Shown piece by piece: positions 51,001 through 59,935 of a stretch of DNA of 64,000 nucleotides. The stretch covers positions 62,001 through 126,000 of the forward strand of contig CACBYP010000001.1 in the NCBI GenBank assembly GCA_902543485.1. The letters run 5' to 3'. The position numbers and the translations under genes were made by a program. This stretch comes from an uncultured Pelagibacteraceae bacterium (GTDB taxonomy: Bacteria > Pseudomonadota > Alphaproteobacteria > Pelagibacterales > Pelagibacteraceae). The notes under the pieces are model-generated. The model was given only the letters and a program-made list of their open reading frames with translations. It ran no database searches and was not told the DNA's origin. The stretch's first letter is position 1. Each line of letters begins with the position of its first letter.

Positions 51001-52617
51001 TTATTCTGAAGTTTTAAATTTAGTTTTTTGAATAATAACCACAAACACAATTGGAATTATTAAAGTTATTAGTGTTACTGTTATCAACAAAATACCTAGA
51101 TCTGAATAATCGGCAGTGGTAAGAATAGCGTTTGTTAATTTATCCTTTACCTCTCTAGTAATAACATAAATTTCATTTAAATATTTAGTCCCCAAAGCAC
51201 TTGCTGATAAAGCAAGATTTGTAAAAGATGCGAATACTGCAAAGAAAGTTGCTTTTAAGTGCGAAGGCGCATTTTTAGCAATCCATGCAAGTAAAGGTAT
51301 CATTGAGACTTGTCCCAAAGGTGACTCAAGTGCAGTATTTAATATTGCAATAAACTTGGCATCAACAACTCCATTAGTAATTGATGATGTCCAATTGTGA
51401 AATCCATAATACATTCCTACACTTGGTAAAAATAAAATTGCACCTGCAACAGATAAAATCACAATTATTTTAGCTATTGAGTTGTTTGCCATAAATGGTC
51501 TTAATAAGATAATACCCACAAGAGTTAAAACTGAAGCAATAAGTGATAATACAGAAAAAAATTGTTCATTGAATTCAAGAATATCAATTTCAAACCAAGA
51601 TAAACCTGGACCAGGTCCTGGCATTGCTCTAAAAATAAAAATTATTATTGCTGTACCTACAACAGTAAGTCTTAAATCTTGAGGAAGTTCTTTAACTAAT
51701 TTATTCATTAAAAATAGAATAATTGCCATTGAACCTACGAAAACAATTTCTTGAGCAAAAGGCACTTTGAATGATCCAATACCTAAAGTAAAAATAACAA
51801 AAACCAAGCTTCCACCTAATATCCACCAGTTTACTTCAGTTTTTTCTGAAGGGGCATAATCTTGGTCACCCTCTAAACCTTGTTCAATAAGTTTTCTTTT
51901 CTTTTGATTTTTTAGATATGAGGCAAGAAATATTCCTAGTACAGATACAATTGGAATAATTAAAGCATATATATAAATTGAACCGTATAAACTTATCTTA
52001 TCTGCCTGTTCAAGTTCGTCTACTCCTTTAAAGAGAATAACGTTAGCTAAAGCAACTAAAACAGTCCCACCAATTATTGCAAATCTTCCAAGAGTTTGCA
52101 TTGTGGTATGCATAAGTTTGATTTCATCTCTTGAAAATTTATTTCCATTGTCATCAACTAAAGGAACTGCTTCCACAGTCATAGCATCAGCTACAACATC
52201 TTGCACAACATAACCAATCGGAGCAAGCAAAACACTGATCACAAACCATGTTTCTACTGAAAGAATTGATGACATCCATTCAGTATGAATTATTAAACCG
52301 TACATTATAATTAAACTTAATGAGATTAAGGATGCTCCAACAAAAACCATGTAATTTTTTTTATTCCAGATTAGATCAACAAGATGACCTAAAGGCATCT
52401 TCAATGCCCATGGAATTCCAGCCCAAAAACCCAATCCAGCAAGAAAAGCAGCAGATAAGTTTAGATAGTCTTTAACAAAAAAAGTTCCAACAATACCTGT
52501 TAGTCCTGAAATACCAGCAGCAAGATAAATCATCAATGGTGGTAGATAGGTCCACTTAAACTGTCTTCCTAAATCTATTAAAGTACTATCTATAAATCTC
52601 AAAATTTTATTACTCAT
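51001..52617 (-). CDS. BT1/folate-biopterin-type MFS transporter
   Basis: A 538-residue polytopic protein with about twelve to fourteen spans. The segment GYVVQDVVADAMTVEAVPLV at about residues 134-153 matches the conserved acidic motif of the BT1 folate-biopterin transporter family, and PLMIYLAAGISGLTGIVG resembles its N-terminal span. Members carry folates, pterins or S-adenosylmethionine. Folate uptake would suit a cell whose neighbours here make and use methylene-THF. The call rests on one motif and topology; another MFS substrate is possible. Confidence 0.62.
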   Translation of the reverse strand: MSNKILRFIDSTLIDLGRQFKWTYLPPLMIYLAAGISGLTGIVGTFFVKDYLNLSAAFLAGLGFWAGIPWALKMPLGHLVDLIWNKKNYMVFVGASLISLSLIIMYGLIIHTEWMSSILSVETWFVISVLLAPIGYVVQDVVADAMTVEAVPLVDDNGNKFSRDEIKLMHTTMQTLGRFAIIGGTVLVALANVILFKGVDELEQADKISLYGSIYIYALIIPIVSVLGIFLASYLKNQKKRKLIEQGLEGDQDYAPSEKTEVNWWILGGSLVFVIFTLGIGSFKVPFAQEIVFVGSMAIILFLMNKLVKELPQDLRLTVVGTAIIIFIFRAMPGPGPGLSWFEIDILEFNEQFFSVLSLIASVLTLVGIILLRPFMANNSIAKIIVILSVAGAILFLPSVGMYYGFHNWTSSITNGVVDAKFIAILNTALESPLGQVSMIPLLAWIAKNAPSHLKATFFAVFASFTNLALSASALGTKYLNEIYVITREVKDKLTNAILTTADYSDLGILLITVTLITLIIPIVFVVIIQKTKFKTSE

Positions 52618-52620
52618 AAA

Positions 52621-53061
52621 TTATTCTGTTAAATTTAATAATATTAATCCATTTTGTTTAGTTTCTTTACACCAAAGTTCATAACTTTCACAAACTCTCC
52701 ACAAATGATCAAATGCTCTTTGAGATAATTCCAAAGGAAAGTGACTTTTTGCATAATATAATTTTGGGATTTTCATTAATTGTTTAATCATAGTATCTTT
52801 TTGTATTTGTAAAAGTCTTATAGTTTCTTGATTAATCTTTTTTTTTGTAGATTTATCTACGTAGTCATTGCTCTCAAGTTCTTTAAACCATTTATCATGA
52901 AAATTTCCTGAACTAATTTCATTATAATCATCTGATGCAATAAATATTTCAAAAGCTTGAATATTAGTTAAATTTGGATTTTTAATCTTGATTTCATATA
53001 TCTTTCGATAAATGATTTCAGCAACATATAATACAAATGGTCTTGATTTATCAGCTTCCAA
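52621..53061 (-). CDS. unknown helical protein
   Basis: A 146-residue soluble, mostly helical protein (RPFVLYVAEIIYRKIYEIKI; LQIQKDTMIKQLMKIPKLYY). No motif, cysteine cluster or signal is recognised. It lies 3 bases before the BT1-type gene and 10 bases after the acetyltransferase, so the three are likely one minus-strand transcript. Confidence 0.65.
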   Translation of the reverse strand: MEADKSRPFVLYVAEIIYRKIYEIKIKNPNLTNIQAFEIFIASDDYNEISSGNFHDKWFKELESNDYVDKSTKKKINQETIRLLQIQKDTMIKQLMKIPKLYYAKSHFPLELSQRAFDHLWRVCESYELWCKETKQNGLILLNLTE

Positions 53062-53071
53062 ACTAAACTCC

Positions 53072-53542
53072 TCAAATGTCTACTGAATAATAGCACGAAT
53101 TAGGATCATCTTTATAGTGCGCAAAAGGCCCACACTCTTTAAAACCAAAACTTTTAAAAAGTTTTCTAGCGGGCGCAAAAAAATCACCCGCACCAGTTTC
53201 GACACTTAGTTTAGTAATTCCTATTTGTTTAGATTTTTCAATAAGATGTGAAATTATTTTTCCACCATATTTTTTATTTCTAAATTTATCTGAAACTCTT
53301 ATAGATTTAAATTCTCCATGCGTTTCATCAAATAATTTTAAAGCTCCACAACCAATTAATTCATTATTTTCCCACAAACTCCAGAATTTTATACTTGGAT
53401 CCTTTAATCCAGGTATATCTAATACATGCGAACTCCCCTCAGGAGAAACTGATCTCAATTCAATAAAATGCTTAGTTAGCAACTCATTTACTTGCGGATC
53501 ATCAAAATTATTTTCTATTGATTTCATAGTTTCGAAAAACAT
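53072..53542 (-). CDS. GNAT family N-acetyltransferase
   Basis: A 156-residue acetyltransferase. The core contains IGCGALKLFD, EFKSIRVSDKFRNKKYGGKIISHLIEKSK (acetyl-CoA binding) and LSVETGAGDFFAPARKLFKSFGFKECGPF. This ending, with YKDDPNSCYYSV, resembles the YsnE/PA4866-like subgroup. The acceptor is unknown. The start could also be the second Met at 53527, which gives 151 residues; no ribosome site decides between them. Confidence 0.85.
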   Translation of the reverse strand: MFFETMKSIENNFDDPQVNELLTKHFIELRSVSPEGSSHVLDIPGLKDPSIKFWSLWENNELIGCGALKLFDETHGEFKSIRVSDKFRNKKYGGKIISHLIEKSKQIGITKLSVETGAGDFFAPARKLFKSFGFKECGPFAHYKDDPNSCYYSVDI

Positions 53543-53578
53543 ATAATCTAAATTTAGATTAAACCAAGAAAATTAAAT

Positions 53579-54202
53579 ATGTGTGGAAGATACGTAATAA
53601 CTAGCCCCGTTACAAAAACAAAAAAACTTGTTAAGTCAGCTATACAAGTTGAAGATAATGAAAATTATAATGCACATCCATTTCAAAAATTACCTGTAAT
53701 TAAAAAATATAATAATGGAAATACTCTAGAAAATTTAAAGTGGGGAGTAGTACCTAGCTGGGCTAAGCAAAAAGATTTTAAACCTTTAATAAATGCAAGA
53801 CTAGAAACTATAGATGAAAAAGTGTCTTTCAAAAAATTAATTCGACTACATAGATGTGTAGCTGTAGCAGATGGTTTTTATGAGTGGAAAAGAGAAAAAG
53901 AAAATAAAACACCTTATTATTTTTTAAGAGAGGATAAAAAGCTTATGTATTTAGCGGCTATTTATGACAACGATCAATTTTGTTTAATAACCGAGGATGC
54001 AGATGAAAATATTAAAGAAATACATCATAGACAGCCTGTTATAATCAATGAAAATGATGTTAATAGATATTTAAATCTTGAATTAACAGGATCGAGTTTT
54101 CTGAAAGAGTGTAAAAAAACAAAATTAAACTTTCATGAAGTTTCAAAGGAAGTTAACAAACCCACAAACAATAATATTTCTTTGATCCAAACAATTTCTT
54201 AA
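53579..54202 (+). CDS. SRAP-domain protein (abasic-site DNA shield, YedK/HMCES type)
   Basis: A 207-residue SRAP protein. The N-terminus MCGRYVIT holds Cys2, which forms a thiazolidine with abasic DNA after Met removal. The conserved INARLET, CVAVADGFYEWKR and HHRQPVI (late His) motifs are present. HMCES/YedK proteins cover abasic sites in single-stranded DNA. It stands alone between the divergent GNAT gene and convergent purK. With the photolyase it is the second DNA-protection gene here. Confidence 0.93.
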   Translation: MCGRYVITSPVTKTKKLVKSAIQVEDNENYNAHPFQKLPVIKKYNNGNTLENLKWGVVPSWAKQKDFKPLINARLETIDEKVSFKKLIRLHRCVAVADGFYEWKREKENKTPYYFLREDKKLMYLAAIYDNDQFCLITEDADENIKEIHHRQPVIINENDVNRYLNLELTGSSFLKECKKTKLNFHEVSKEVNKPTNNNISLIQTIS

Positions 54203-54204
54203 AA

Positions 54205-55248
54205 CTATTTTTCTATAGTTGTTAAATGTCCCATTTTCCTTTTAGCTTTAACTTCTTTTTTTAAATAATCATAAAAAAATTCATTTTCTTTAAATTTTTT
54301 ATTTTTATACTCTAATATATCTTCACCAATCAAATTAAGCATTTTTGCATTATAAATTTTTTTTGTTTCTAATTTTTCAAGTCCACATACAGCTCTTATA
54401 TGATTTTCAAATTGGCTAATGTTGTGTGAATTTATAGTTAGGTGTCCAGAATTATGTACTCTTGGTGCAACTTCATTAGCATATAAATTATTATTTTTAT
54501 CTATAAAGAATTCAACGCACATAGTACCAATATAATCAAGCTCTTCAGCCACTGTTTTTGCCCAGTCCAATGCTTTATTTTTAATTTCATCACTTATATC
54601 AGCGGGAATTTTGGAGTGTTTTAAAATCTGGTCTTCATGATAATTTTCAATTGGATCATAAATTTCATATTTTTGATGACCAAATCTTGTAACCACTACT
54701 GAAATTTCTTTTTTTAAATTTACTATCTTTTCTAAGATGTAGCCTTTTGAAAAATCAAAATCTTCATTTAAATCATTTGCATTAATTATTTTATATTGGC
54801 CCTTTCCATCATAACCAAGTGTACAAGTTTTTAATAAACCAGGCATTAATCTATCGTTTATCTTTATATCATCTAAATCTTTTATGCTTACAAACTGTGT
54901 TGTAGTTATATTATTTTTATTTAAAAACTCTTTTTCAGTCATTCTATTTTGAATTAATTTATTTATTTCGGGGCTTGGTAATACAGATTTGGTTTCATTA
55001 ATTTTTTTTAATATATCATATGGGATATTTTCAAACTCATAAGTAACAAGATCCACTTTTTCTAAAAAGTTATTGATAATATTTATGTCTTGGTAGTCTC
55101 CATAAATAAATTCATCTGCAAAATTGATTGCGGGTGCATCTTTATCATCTGATAAAATAACCGTTTTAATATTAAGTTTTTTTGCTGCAGATGCTAATAG
55201 ACTTCCTAATTGTCCTCCACCTATTATTCCTAGATCAGGTTTAGACAT
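54205..55248 (-). CDS. purK: 5-(carboxyamino)imidazole ribonucleotide synthase
   Basis: A 347-residue ATP-grasp enzyme. LGIIGGGQLGSLLASAA starts the N-terminal domain, and TCTLGYDGKGQY, YILEKIVNLKKEISVVVTR and VEFFIDKNNNLYANEVAPRVHNSGH form the ATP-grasp core. It carboxylates AIR to N5-CAIR in purine synthesis. Length is normal. It follows purE by 3 bases. Confidence 0.95.
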   Translation of the reverse strand: MSKPDLGIIGGGQLGSLLASAAKKLNIKTVILSDDKDAPAINFADEFIYGDYQDINIINNFLEKVDLVTYEFENIPYDILKKINETKSVLPSPEINKLIQNRMTEKEFLNKNNITTTQFVSIKDLDDIKINDRLMPGLLKTCTLGYDGKGQYKIINANDLNEDFDFSKGYILEKIVNLKKEISVVVTRFGHQKYEIYDPIENYHEDQILKHSKIPADISDEIKNKALDWAKTVAEELDYIGTMCVEFFIDKNNNLYANEVAPRVHNSGHLTINSHNISQFENHIRAVCGLEKLETKKIYNAKMLNLIGEDILEYKNKKFKENEFFYDYLKKEVKAKRKMGHLTTIEK

Positions 55249-55251
55249 TAA

Positions 55252-55746
55252 TTACTTTGGTTTTTTTTTTACTTTTGATGTTTGTTTTTTTCGCCAATTT
55301 AAAAGTGTTTTTTTTACATTGTTATCATACGTAGCTATAATTGAAGCAGCATATAAACCAGCATTGATTGCACCATCTTCTCCAATAGCAACTGTACCAA
55401 CAGGAATTCCTTTTGGCATTTGAGCAATTGATAGTAGGCTATCTAAACCTTTTAACTTTTTACTTTCAATGGGAACACCTATGACTGGAATTCTAGTTAT
55501 AGCAGCAATCATACCAGGTAAATGTGCTGATCCTCCGGCCCCAGCAATAATAATAGAAATATTATTATTTTCTGCTTTCTTTGCATAGGTATAAAGTCTA
55601 TCAGGCGTTCTGTGTGCAGAGACGATATTTGTCTCATAATTAACTTTTAAACTCTTAAGAACTTTTTCACAATTTTTCATTGTTTTGTAATCAGACTGAC
55701 TGCCCATTACAATTGATACTTTATGTGATTTTTTTTTGTATCTCAT
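55252..55746 (-). CDS. purE: N5-carboxyaminoimidazole ribonucleotide mutase
   Basis: A 164-residue class I PurE. VMGSQSDYKTM, VSAHRTPDRLYTYA (active-site His) and AGAGGSAHLPGMIAA are complete, with a lysine-rich C-terminal tail (RKKQTSKVKKKPK). It converts N5-CAIR to CAIR and partners PurK, encoded 3 bases downstream. The start at 55746 adds a basic MRYKKKSHK tail before the core; no better start is seen. Confidence 0.96.
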   Translation of the reverse strand: MRYKKKSHKVSIVMGSQSDYKTMKNCEKVLKSLKVNYETNIVSAHRTPDRLYTYAKKAENNNISIIIAGAGGSAHLPGMIAAITRIPVIGVPIESKKLKGLDSLLSIAQMPKGIPVGTVAIGEDGAINAGLYAASIIATYDNNVKKTLLNWRKKQTSKVKKKPK

Positions 55747-55850
55747 GAAACCAATATCAATTTACAGATATTTCCCTTAAATTGCAATTTTTAGCTAATG
55801 ACAGTTTAAATTAGTGACAATCATAATAATAATAATAGTGTATACCAAAT

Positions 55851-56819
55851 ATGAATTATCGAATTGATAATCTTCAATATTGTAAATGGTCTAGAGAAAT
55901 CTTTGAAATAAATAATAAAGCTGGATTAAATGCAGTTCACGTAACGTTAGTTTATCATGAAGACTATGATGAATTACAACAAAGAATACAAGAGTGGAAT
56001 AAACATTTCGAAGAAAATAAAGATCTTATATTTCTAGGAAATAACTACAACGATATTACAAAAGCAAAAGAAGAAAACAAAACTGCAATTTTTTTTGGAT
56101 TTCAAAATTGTTCACCAATTGAAGATGACATAGGTCTTATAGAAAAAGTACACTCACAAGGTTGTCGATTTATGCAATTAACTTATAACAACCAATCATT
56201 ATTAGCCACTGGATGTTATGAAAAAAATGATAGCGGAGTTACTAATTTTGGAAAAGAGGCTATTAAAGAAATGAATAAAGTAGGTATCGTTGTTGACATG
56301 TCTCATTCAGCAGAGAAAAGTACACTTGATGCAATTGAAATTAGTCAAAAACCAATTGCGATCACTCATGCAAATCCAACTTTTTGGTTTGAAGCAAAAA
56401 GAAATAAATCTACAGAATTATTAAAAGTTTTATCTGATAGTGGAGGAATGTTAGGATTGTCATTGTATGCTCACCATTTAAAAGATGGAACGAATTGTAA
56501 AATAGAAAGTTTTTGTGAAATGGTTGCAAGAACAGTTGAAATTATGGGTATTAATAATGTTGGTATAGGATCAGACTTATGTTTGAACCAACCAGACAAT
56601 GTAGTTGAGTGGATGAGAAATGGAACTTGGTCAAAATCAAAAAATTTTGGTGAAGGCAGTAAAGATAAACCTGGTTTTCCAAAACAACCAGATTGGTTTT
56701 TGGATGCAAGAGGATTTAATAACTTAAATACAGAGCTAAAAAATAGAGGTTTTCAGGAAGAAGAGATAAATAAGATACTTGGCAATAACTGGTTTAATTT
56801 TTATAAAGGAATTAATTAA
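55851..56819 (+). CDS. M19 dipeptidase-like protein with incomplete zinc site
   Basis: A 322-residue membrane-dipeptidase (M19) homologue. Renal dipeptidases use His20, Asp22, Glu125, His198 and His219 as zinc ligands. Here the first HxD motif reads IDNLQY (Leu8, Tyr10), the bridging Glu is Gln85 (FFGFQN), while His152 (MSHSAE) and His173 (ITHANP) remain. GCYEKNDSGVTNFG and GIGSDLCLNQ are kept. The form resembles the dipeptidase-like gene in the Pseudomonas glycine betaine/dimethylglycine regulon (PA5396). It may bind rather than cleave peptides, or act on another substrate. It heads a four-gene operon. Confidence 0.8.
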   Translation: MNYRIDNLQYCKWSREIFEINNKAGLNAVHVTLVYHEDYDELQQRIQEWNKHFEENKDLIFLGNNYNDITKAKEENKTAIFFGFQNCSPIEDDIGLIEKVHSQGCRFMQLTYNNQSLLATGCYEKNDSGVTNFGKEAIKEMNKVGIVVDMSHSAEKSTLDAIEISQKPIAITHANPTFWFEAKRNKSTELLKVLSDSGGMLGLSLYAHHLKDGTNCKIESFCEMVARTVEIMGINNVGIGSDLCLNQPDNVVEWMRNGTWSKSKNFGEGSKDKPGFPKQPDWFLDARGFNNLNTELKNRGFQEEEINKILGNNWFNFYKGIN

Positions 56820-58471
56820 TGCAAGTTCCACTAAGAGATCCTAAAATTGTAATGAAACTTTCTAGGCTTGGATCGTTTCATCAATCTAAATTATCTTTTC
56901 TAAGATCATTTTTAAATGAGTTCAAAGATTGGAAATATAACAGAGATTTGTTTGACTTGAATGATAGGGGATATGGAGTAGCTATTTATTCATTTTCAAA
57001 AGATAAAAAAACATATTCTTTAGTTTGTTTTGCTAATGAGCTTAAAGATGAGGAAAGATCTGATAGAGTAATAGCAACCAAATGGGATGCTGCATTTGCT
57101 TTGTATGATGGCATTCCTTCAAAAATTGATATTGATAGACTTTCACAAAATGTCCCTAAACAAGAAGTAGGGAGACTTTCTTATAAAGAACTAACTCTCT
57201 CAAGAGCAAATAGATCAGTTAGAGCATTTAATTATGTGGTTGAGTGTTTATCAAAAGGTATCCAGCCAAATACTAATGAGCTTTCAAAAGTTGGATATTT
57301 GTACAGAACAACTGCAGTATACGGCTCAGGAAAATTTGGATTAGCAGACAGGTTTAGAATTAAAAATAGAGATGAAATAAATGGTCCTTTTAGATTGGAA
57401 ATGATGTTAGTTTACCTTGTAAGACAATTCACTTTCGATCAAGTCAATCATATAGCTAAACATAAAAATCCTAAAGACGCAGTACAATTAGACTTGGATA
57501 TTTGTAGAAATTTAGGAATTGGAAATTCAACTGGATTAGGAATGGCACCATTTATTGTTAACCACCCTTCATTGTTAAATAATTGGATTCTAGCTAAAGA
57601 GACAGCTTTAAAAAAAATAAGAGAAATAGAAAAAGTATCAGATGAAGAGTTTAAAATTTTTTACAACTGTTTAACAAAATCTTTAAAAAATGTAACTTCA
57701 TGGAATACTGACAGCGAATACCAAAAGAAAAAAATAAACAATTTAATTAATGATTTACAAAATTTAATTAATTATTTGAAAGATAATATTGATAAATCAA
57801 ATTTTTATATATTTGATAAATTATATAACTGGGCAGAGGAAAATTTATCTGAAGAAGGAATTGAGTATTTGGTTTCTATAATGATGGAGCCATATAATGA
57901 AATAACTGATCCTTTAATTTCTCAAATGAGTTCAGACGAGGATATTAGTTTTAATATACCTATAGATAGAACTATAAATGATCTAAGAGAAATAATTGAG
58001 AAAAATTATTCAGATATTTTAAAAATTGATTTTTCAAAAAATGAAAATAATAAAAAATTTTGGTTCATTTCAAAAAATAAAGAAGAGCCTAGAATTGGAG
58101 ATCGGTTTGAAGATAATGGTTCAGAACTTGAGCAGCCTACAGCTATTGCTAGAGATATAAAAAAACTTTATGAAACTATTTTTACATTAAAAAACAGCTT
58201 AAAAATTGGTAAATTTCTAGTACGGAACAATGATTTAAGACATATTGTAAGAAGAGTGTTTATAACAGAGAAATATCCATATTCTGAAATTCAAGATAAC
58301 ACCATCGGCTCAAAATTAGTTCCTATTGATATGTTAAGACTTAAACTATCTTTTTTTGGTGCAGTAAAGTTTGATCCAAGATCTGATAAATGGTTAAGGA
58401 TTTGTATGTTTCAAGGAGCACCATTACCAAATGAACTTAATTCATTTAATCAATATTGGATATATAACTAA
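56819..58471 (+). CDS. unknown 550-aa protein of the dipeptidase operon
   Basis: A large soluble protein with no signal peptide or clear domain. The N-terminal region (LGSFHQSKLSFLRSFLNEF, RGYGVAIYSF) is mixed alpha/beta, the middle (about residues 290-380) is a helical, charged stretch, and the C-terminus ends RICMFQGAPLPNEL. Its ATG shares a base with the dipeptidase-like stop and it precedes the DUF3726 gene by 8 bases. I recognise no family and propose no activity; fixed association with the two neighbours is the useful clue. Confidence 0.72.
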   Translation: MQVPLRDPKIVMKLSRLGSFHQSKLSFLRSFLNEFKDWKYNRDLFDLNDRGYGVAIYSFSKDKKTYSLVCFANELKDEERSDRVIATKWDAAFALYDGIPSKIDIDRLSQNVPKQEVGRLSYKELTLSRANRSVRAFNYVVECLSKGIQPNTNELSKVGYLYRTTAVYGSGKFGLADRFRIKNRDEINGPFRLEMMLVYLVRQFTFDQVNHIAKHKNPKDAVQLDLDICRNLGIGNSTGLGMAPFIVNHPSLLNNWILAKETALKKIREIEKVSDEEFKIFYNCLTKSLKNVTSWNTDSEYQKKKINNLINDLQNLINYLKDNIDKSNFYIFDKLYNWAEENLSEEGIEYLVSIMMEPYNEITDPLISQMSSDEDISFNIPIDRTINDLREIIEKNYSDILKIDFSKNENNKKFWFISKNKEEPRIGDRFEDNGSELEQPTAIARDIKKLYETIFTLKNSLKIGKFLVRNNDLRHIVRRVFITEKYPYSEIQDNTIGSKLVPIDMLRLKLSFFGAVKFDPRSDKWLRICMFQGAPLPNELNSFNQYWIYN

Positions 58472-58479
58472 AGTAATTA

Positions 58480-59088
58480 ATGAGAAGTTATAGTGAAATC
58501 GATACAATTGTTAAACGTTCAACTAAAGCAAAAGGTTTCTCTTGGGGTGTTGCCGAAGAAATAGGAAAGAACATTAAACAACTTGAGTTATTTGGTTTAC
58601 CAGGAATAAAACATATAAATCAATATTTTAAGATTTTTAATAATGAGAAGTTTGAAAATTGCCAATCTTTTAACAAAAGCAACAGACCTCAAAACTTTTA
58701 CTGTCCGATTAAACTTGGATTAAGTTTTTTTGATCAATCTATCTCTATCCAAGATCTAAATGATATAGAAATTGAAAAAATGGCTTACCCATTGATATTT
58801 TTGCCGTTTGTCAGCAGATCTTCAGAAATAACAGGAAAGAGAATTTTTTTAAAGATAGATCAAAAAGAATTTTTATTAAATTTCAATCAATCAATTTATT
58901 CAAATTACTTAAGTAGTGAGATTGTAGAAAAAGCTGATGTAATTAAAATTCAATTCTTAGAAAATAAGAATAATTTTTCTGAAGAAGATTGGAAAGAATT
59001 AACAAAATTATCAGAAAACACATTTGTGGAAGAAACAGATGAGTTAAAACAAAAAACTGCAGGAGCAGGATTAACAGATAATGACTGA
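58480..59088 (+). CDS. DUF3726 protein
   Basis: A 202-residue protein. The N-terminal KAKGFSWGVAEEIGKNIKQLELFGLPG is the DUF3726 signature. FDQSISIQDL and SRSSEITGKRIFLKI form a beta-rich centre. The C-terminal 25 residues are acidic and end KQKTAGAGLTDND. The family has no established function. The stop overlaps a 55-aa zinc-ribbon ORF by 8 bases. Confidence 0.85.
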   Translation: MRSYSEIDTIVKRSTKAKGFSWGVAEEIGKNIKQLELFGLPGIKHINQYFKIFNNEKFENCQSFNKSNRPQNFYCPIKLGLSFFDQSISIQDLNDIEIEKMAYPLIFLPFVSRSSEITGKRIFLKIDQKEFLLNFNQSIYSNYLSSEIVEKADVIKIQFLENKNNFSEEDWKELTKLSENTFVEETDELKQKTAGAGLTDND

Positions 59089-59248
59089 TAACTTTGAATA
59101 TAAATTAGACAAATCAGATAATAATGAATTAAATGATATTTGTGATGAATGTAAAAAAAAAGATGAAACAGTAACCCAAAATTTAATACTAACAGGATAT
59201 AAACTTTGTAACTCCTGCAGAACATCAAAAACTTTATTTCCGCTTTAA
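59081..59248 (+). CDS. 55-aa zinc-ribbon-like ORF
   Basis: A short ORF starting inside the DUF3726 stop (8-base overlap). It has an acidic N-terminus (MTDNFEYKLDKSDNNEL) and two CxxC pairs, Cys21/Cys24 (CDEC) and Cys43/Cys46 (CNSC), the pattern of a small zinc ribbon. The overlap and the two well-spaced knuckles make it a likely real gene and probable partner of the operon. The TTAA at its end is shared with the convergent Yip1 gene stop. Confidence 0.65.
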   Translation: MTDNFEYKLDKSDNNELNDICDECKKKDETVTQNLILTGYKLCNSCRTSKTLFPL

Positions 59249-59790
59249 ATATTTGTACTTATAGGTAATGAATTAATTTTTGTCATTACAAATGAAATTG
59301 TCAAAAAAGAAATAATTAAAAAAGACAAAAATACAATTCCAAATGCTTTTAAATTTGATTTTAAATTTAAAATATGTCGTGTTGCAATGATTAATGAAGC
59401 AAAAATCCAAAATTGAGTAAGAAAAATAATTAAAAGAACCAGTTCTGGTGTAACTGCAAAAAATCTTATCAGGCCTGGAGCGTGAGCGTACCCAACAGCT
59501 ATAAGAACTCTTTTAAATGGAATTTTTCTATCTTTATCAGGAAAAATTTTAACGCCAATTACAAATATAAAAATTGCCCACACCAGCCATGTTAATAATG
59601 CTGTTAAACCAGATATACCAACTGATGTTTTTACAATCGTATTAGCTGCAATAGCACCCGCAACCCCATCTAAAATCATAATTAGAATTGCAAAATAAAT
59701 TCCAGCTTCTCCATAATATCTTGGAGTTCTATAAAGAGTTTTATCAAGCTTTAACGATTTAAAAACAATATCTAAAAACTGAGCAAACAT
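59245..59790 (-). CDS. Yip1-domain membrane protein
   Basis: A 181-residue inner-membrane protein with about five spans. The N-terminal amphipathic part (MFAQFLDIVFKSLKLDK) and the sequence RVLIAVGYAHAPGL are typical of the Yip1 family, known in bacteria as small transporter-like or regulatory membrane proteins. Function is unknown. It overlaps by one base with the 35-aa ORF upstream (TAATG). Confidence 0.8.
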   Translation of the reverse strand: MFAQFLDIVFKSLKLDKTLYRTPRYYGEAGIYFAILIMILDGVAGAIAANTIVKTSVGISGLTALLTWLVWAIFIFVIGVKIFPDKDRKIPFKRVLIAVGYAHAPGLIRFFAVTPELVLLIIFLTQFWIFASLIIATRHILNLKSNLKAFGIVFLSFLIISFLTISFVMTKINSLPISTNI

Positions 59791-59897
59791 TAATTATCTT
59801 TATTTTTTTTTTGCGCCTTATACGAAACGATTAATGGGAATATTATTAGAGCAATAGCGATTATAATGCAAACAACTATGAAAAAGGTTTTCGTCAT
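59790..59897 (-). CDS. 35-aa membrane peptide
   Basis: A short ORF with one membrane span (MTKTFFIVVCIIIAIALIIF then PLIVSYK) and a basic C-terminus (KAQKKNKDN). Its stop overlaps the Yip1-gene ATG as TAATG, and its ATG is 3 bases downstream of the hairpin at 59901. The overlap supports translation. It may be a subunit of, or leader for, the Yip1-domain protein. No family is recognised. Confidence 0.5.
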   Translation of the reverse strand: MTKTFFIVVCIIIAIALIIFPLIVSYKAQKKNKDN

Positions 59898-59900
59898 ATT

Positions 59901-59923
59901 TAGGGGGAATTAAATTCCCCCTA
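59901..59923. terminator. GC-rich inverted repeat after the DmdA-like gene
   Basis: TAGGGGGAATT (59901-59911) is the exact inverse of AATTCCCCCTA (59913-59923). In practice the GGGGG/CCCCC arms form the stem. On the minus strand it lies 12 bases after the DmdA-like gene stop and 3 bases before the next ATG, but no T run follows the hairpin on that strand, so it may stabilise or partly terminate the transcript. As a terminator the call is uncertain. Confidence 0.45.
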
Positions 59924-59935
59924 AAAAATTTTTTA

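Noticed and set aside
59901-59935. Ordinary rho-independent terminator behind the DmdA-like gene
   Set aside because: The hairpin is real but the T run lies on the wrong side for the minus-strand transcript, so I list it only as a low-confidence hairpin.
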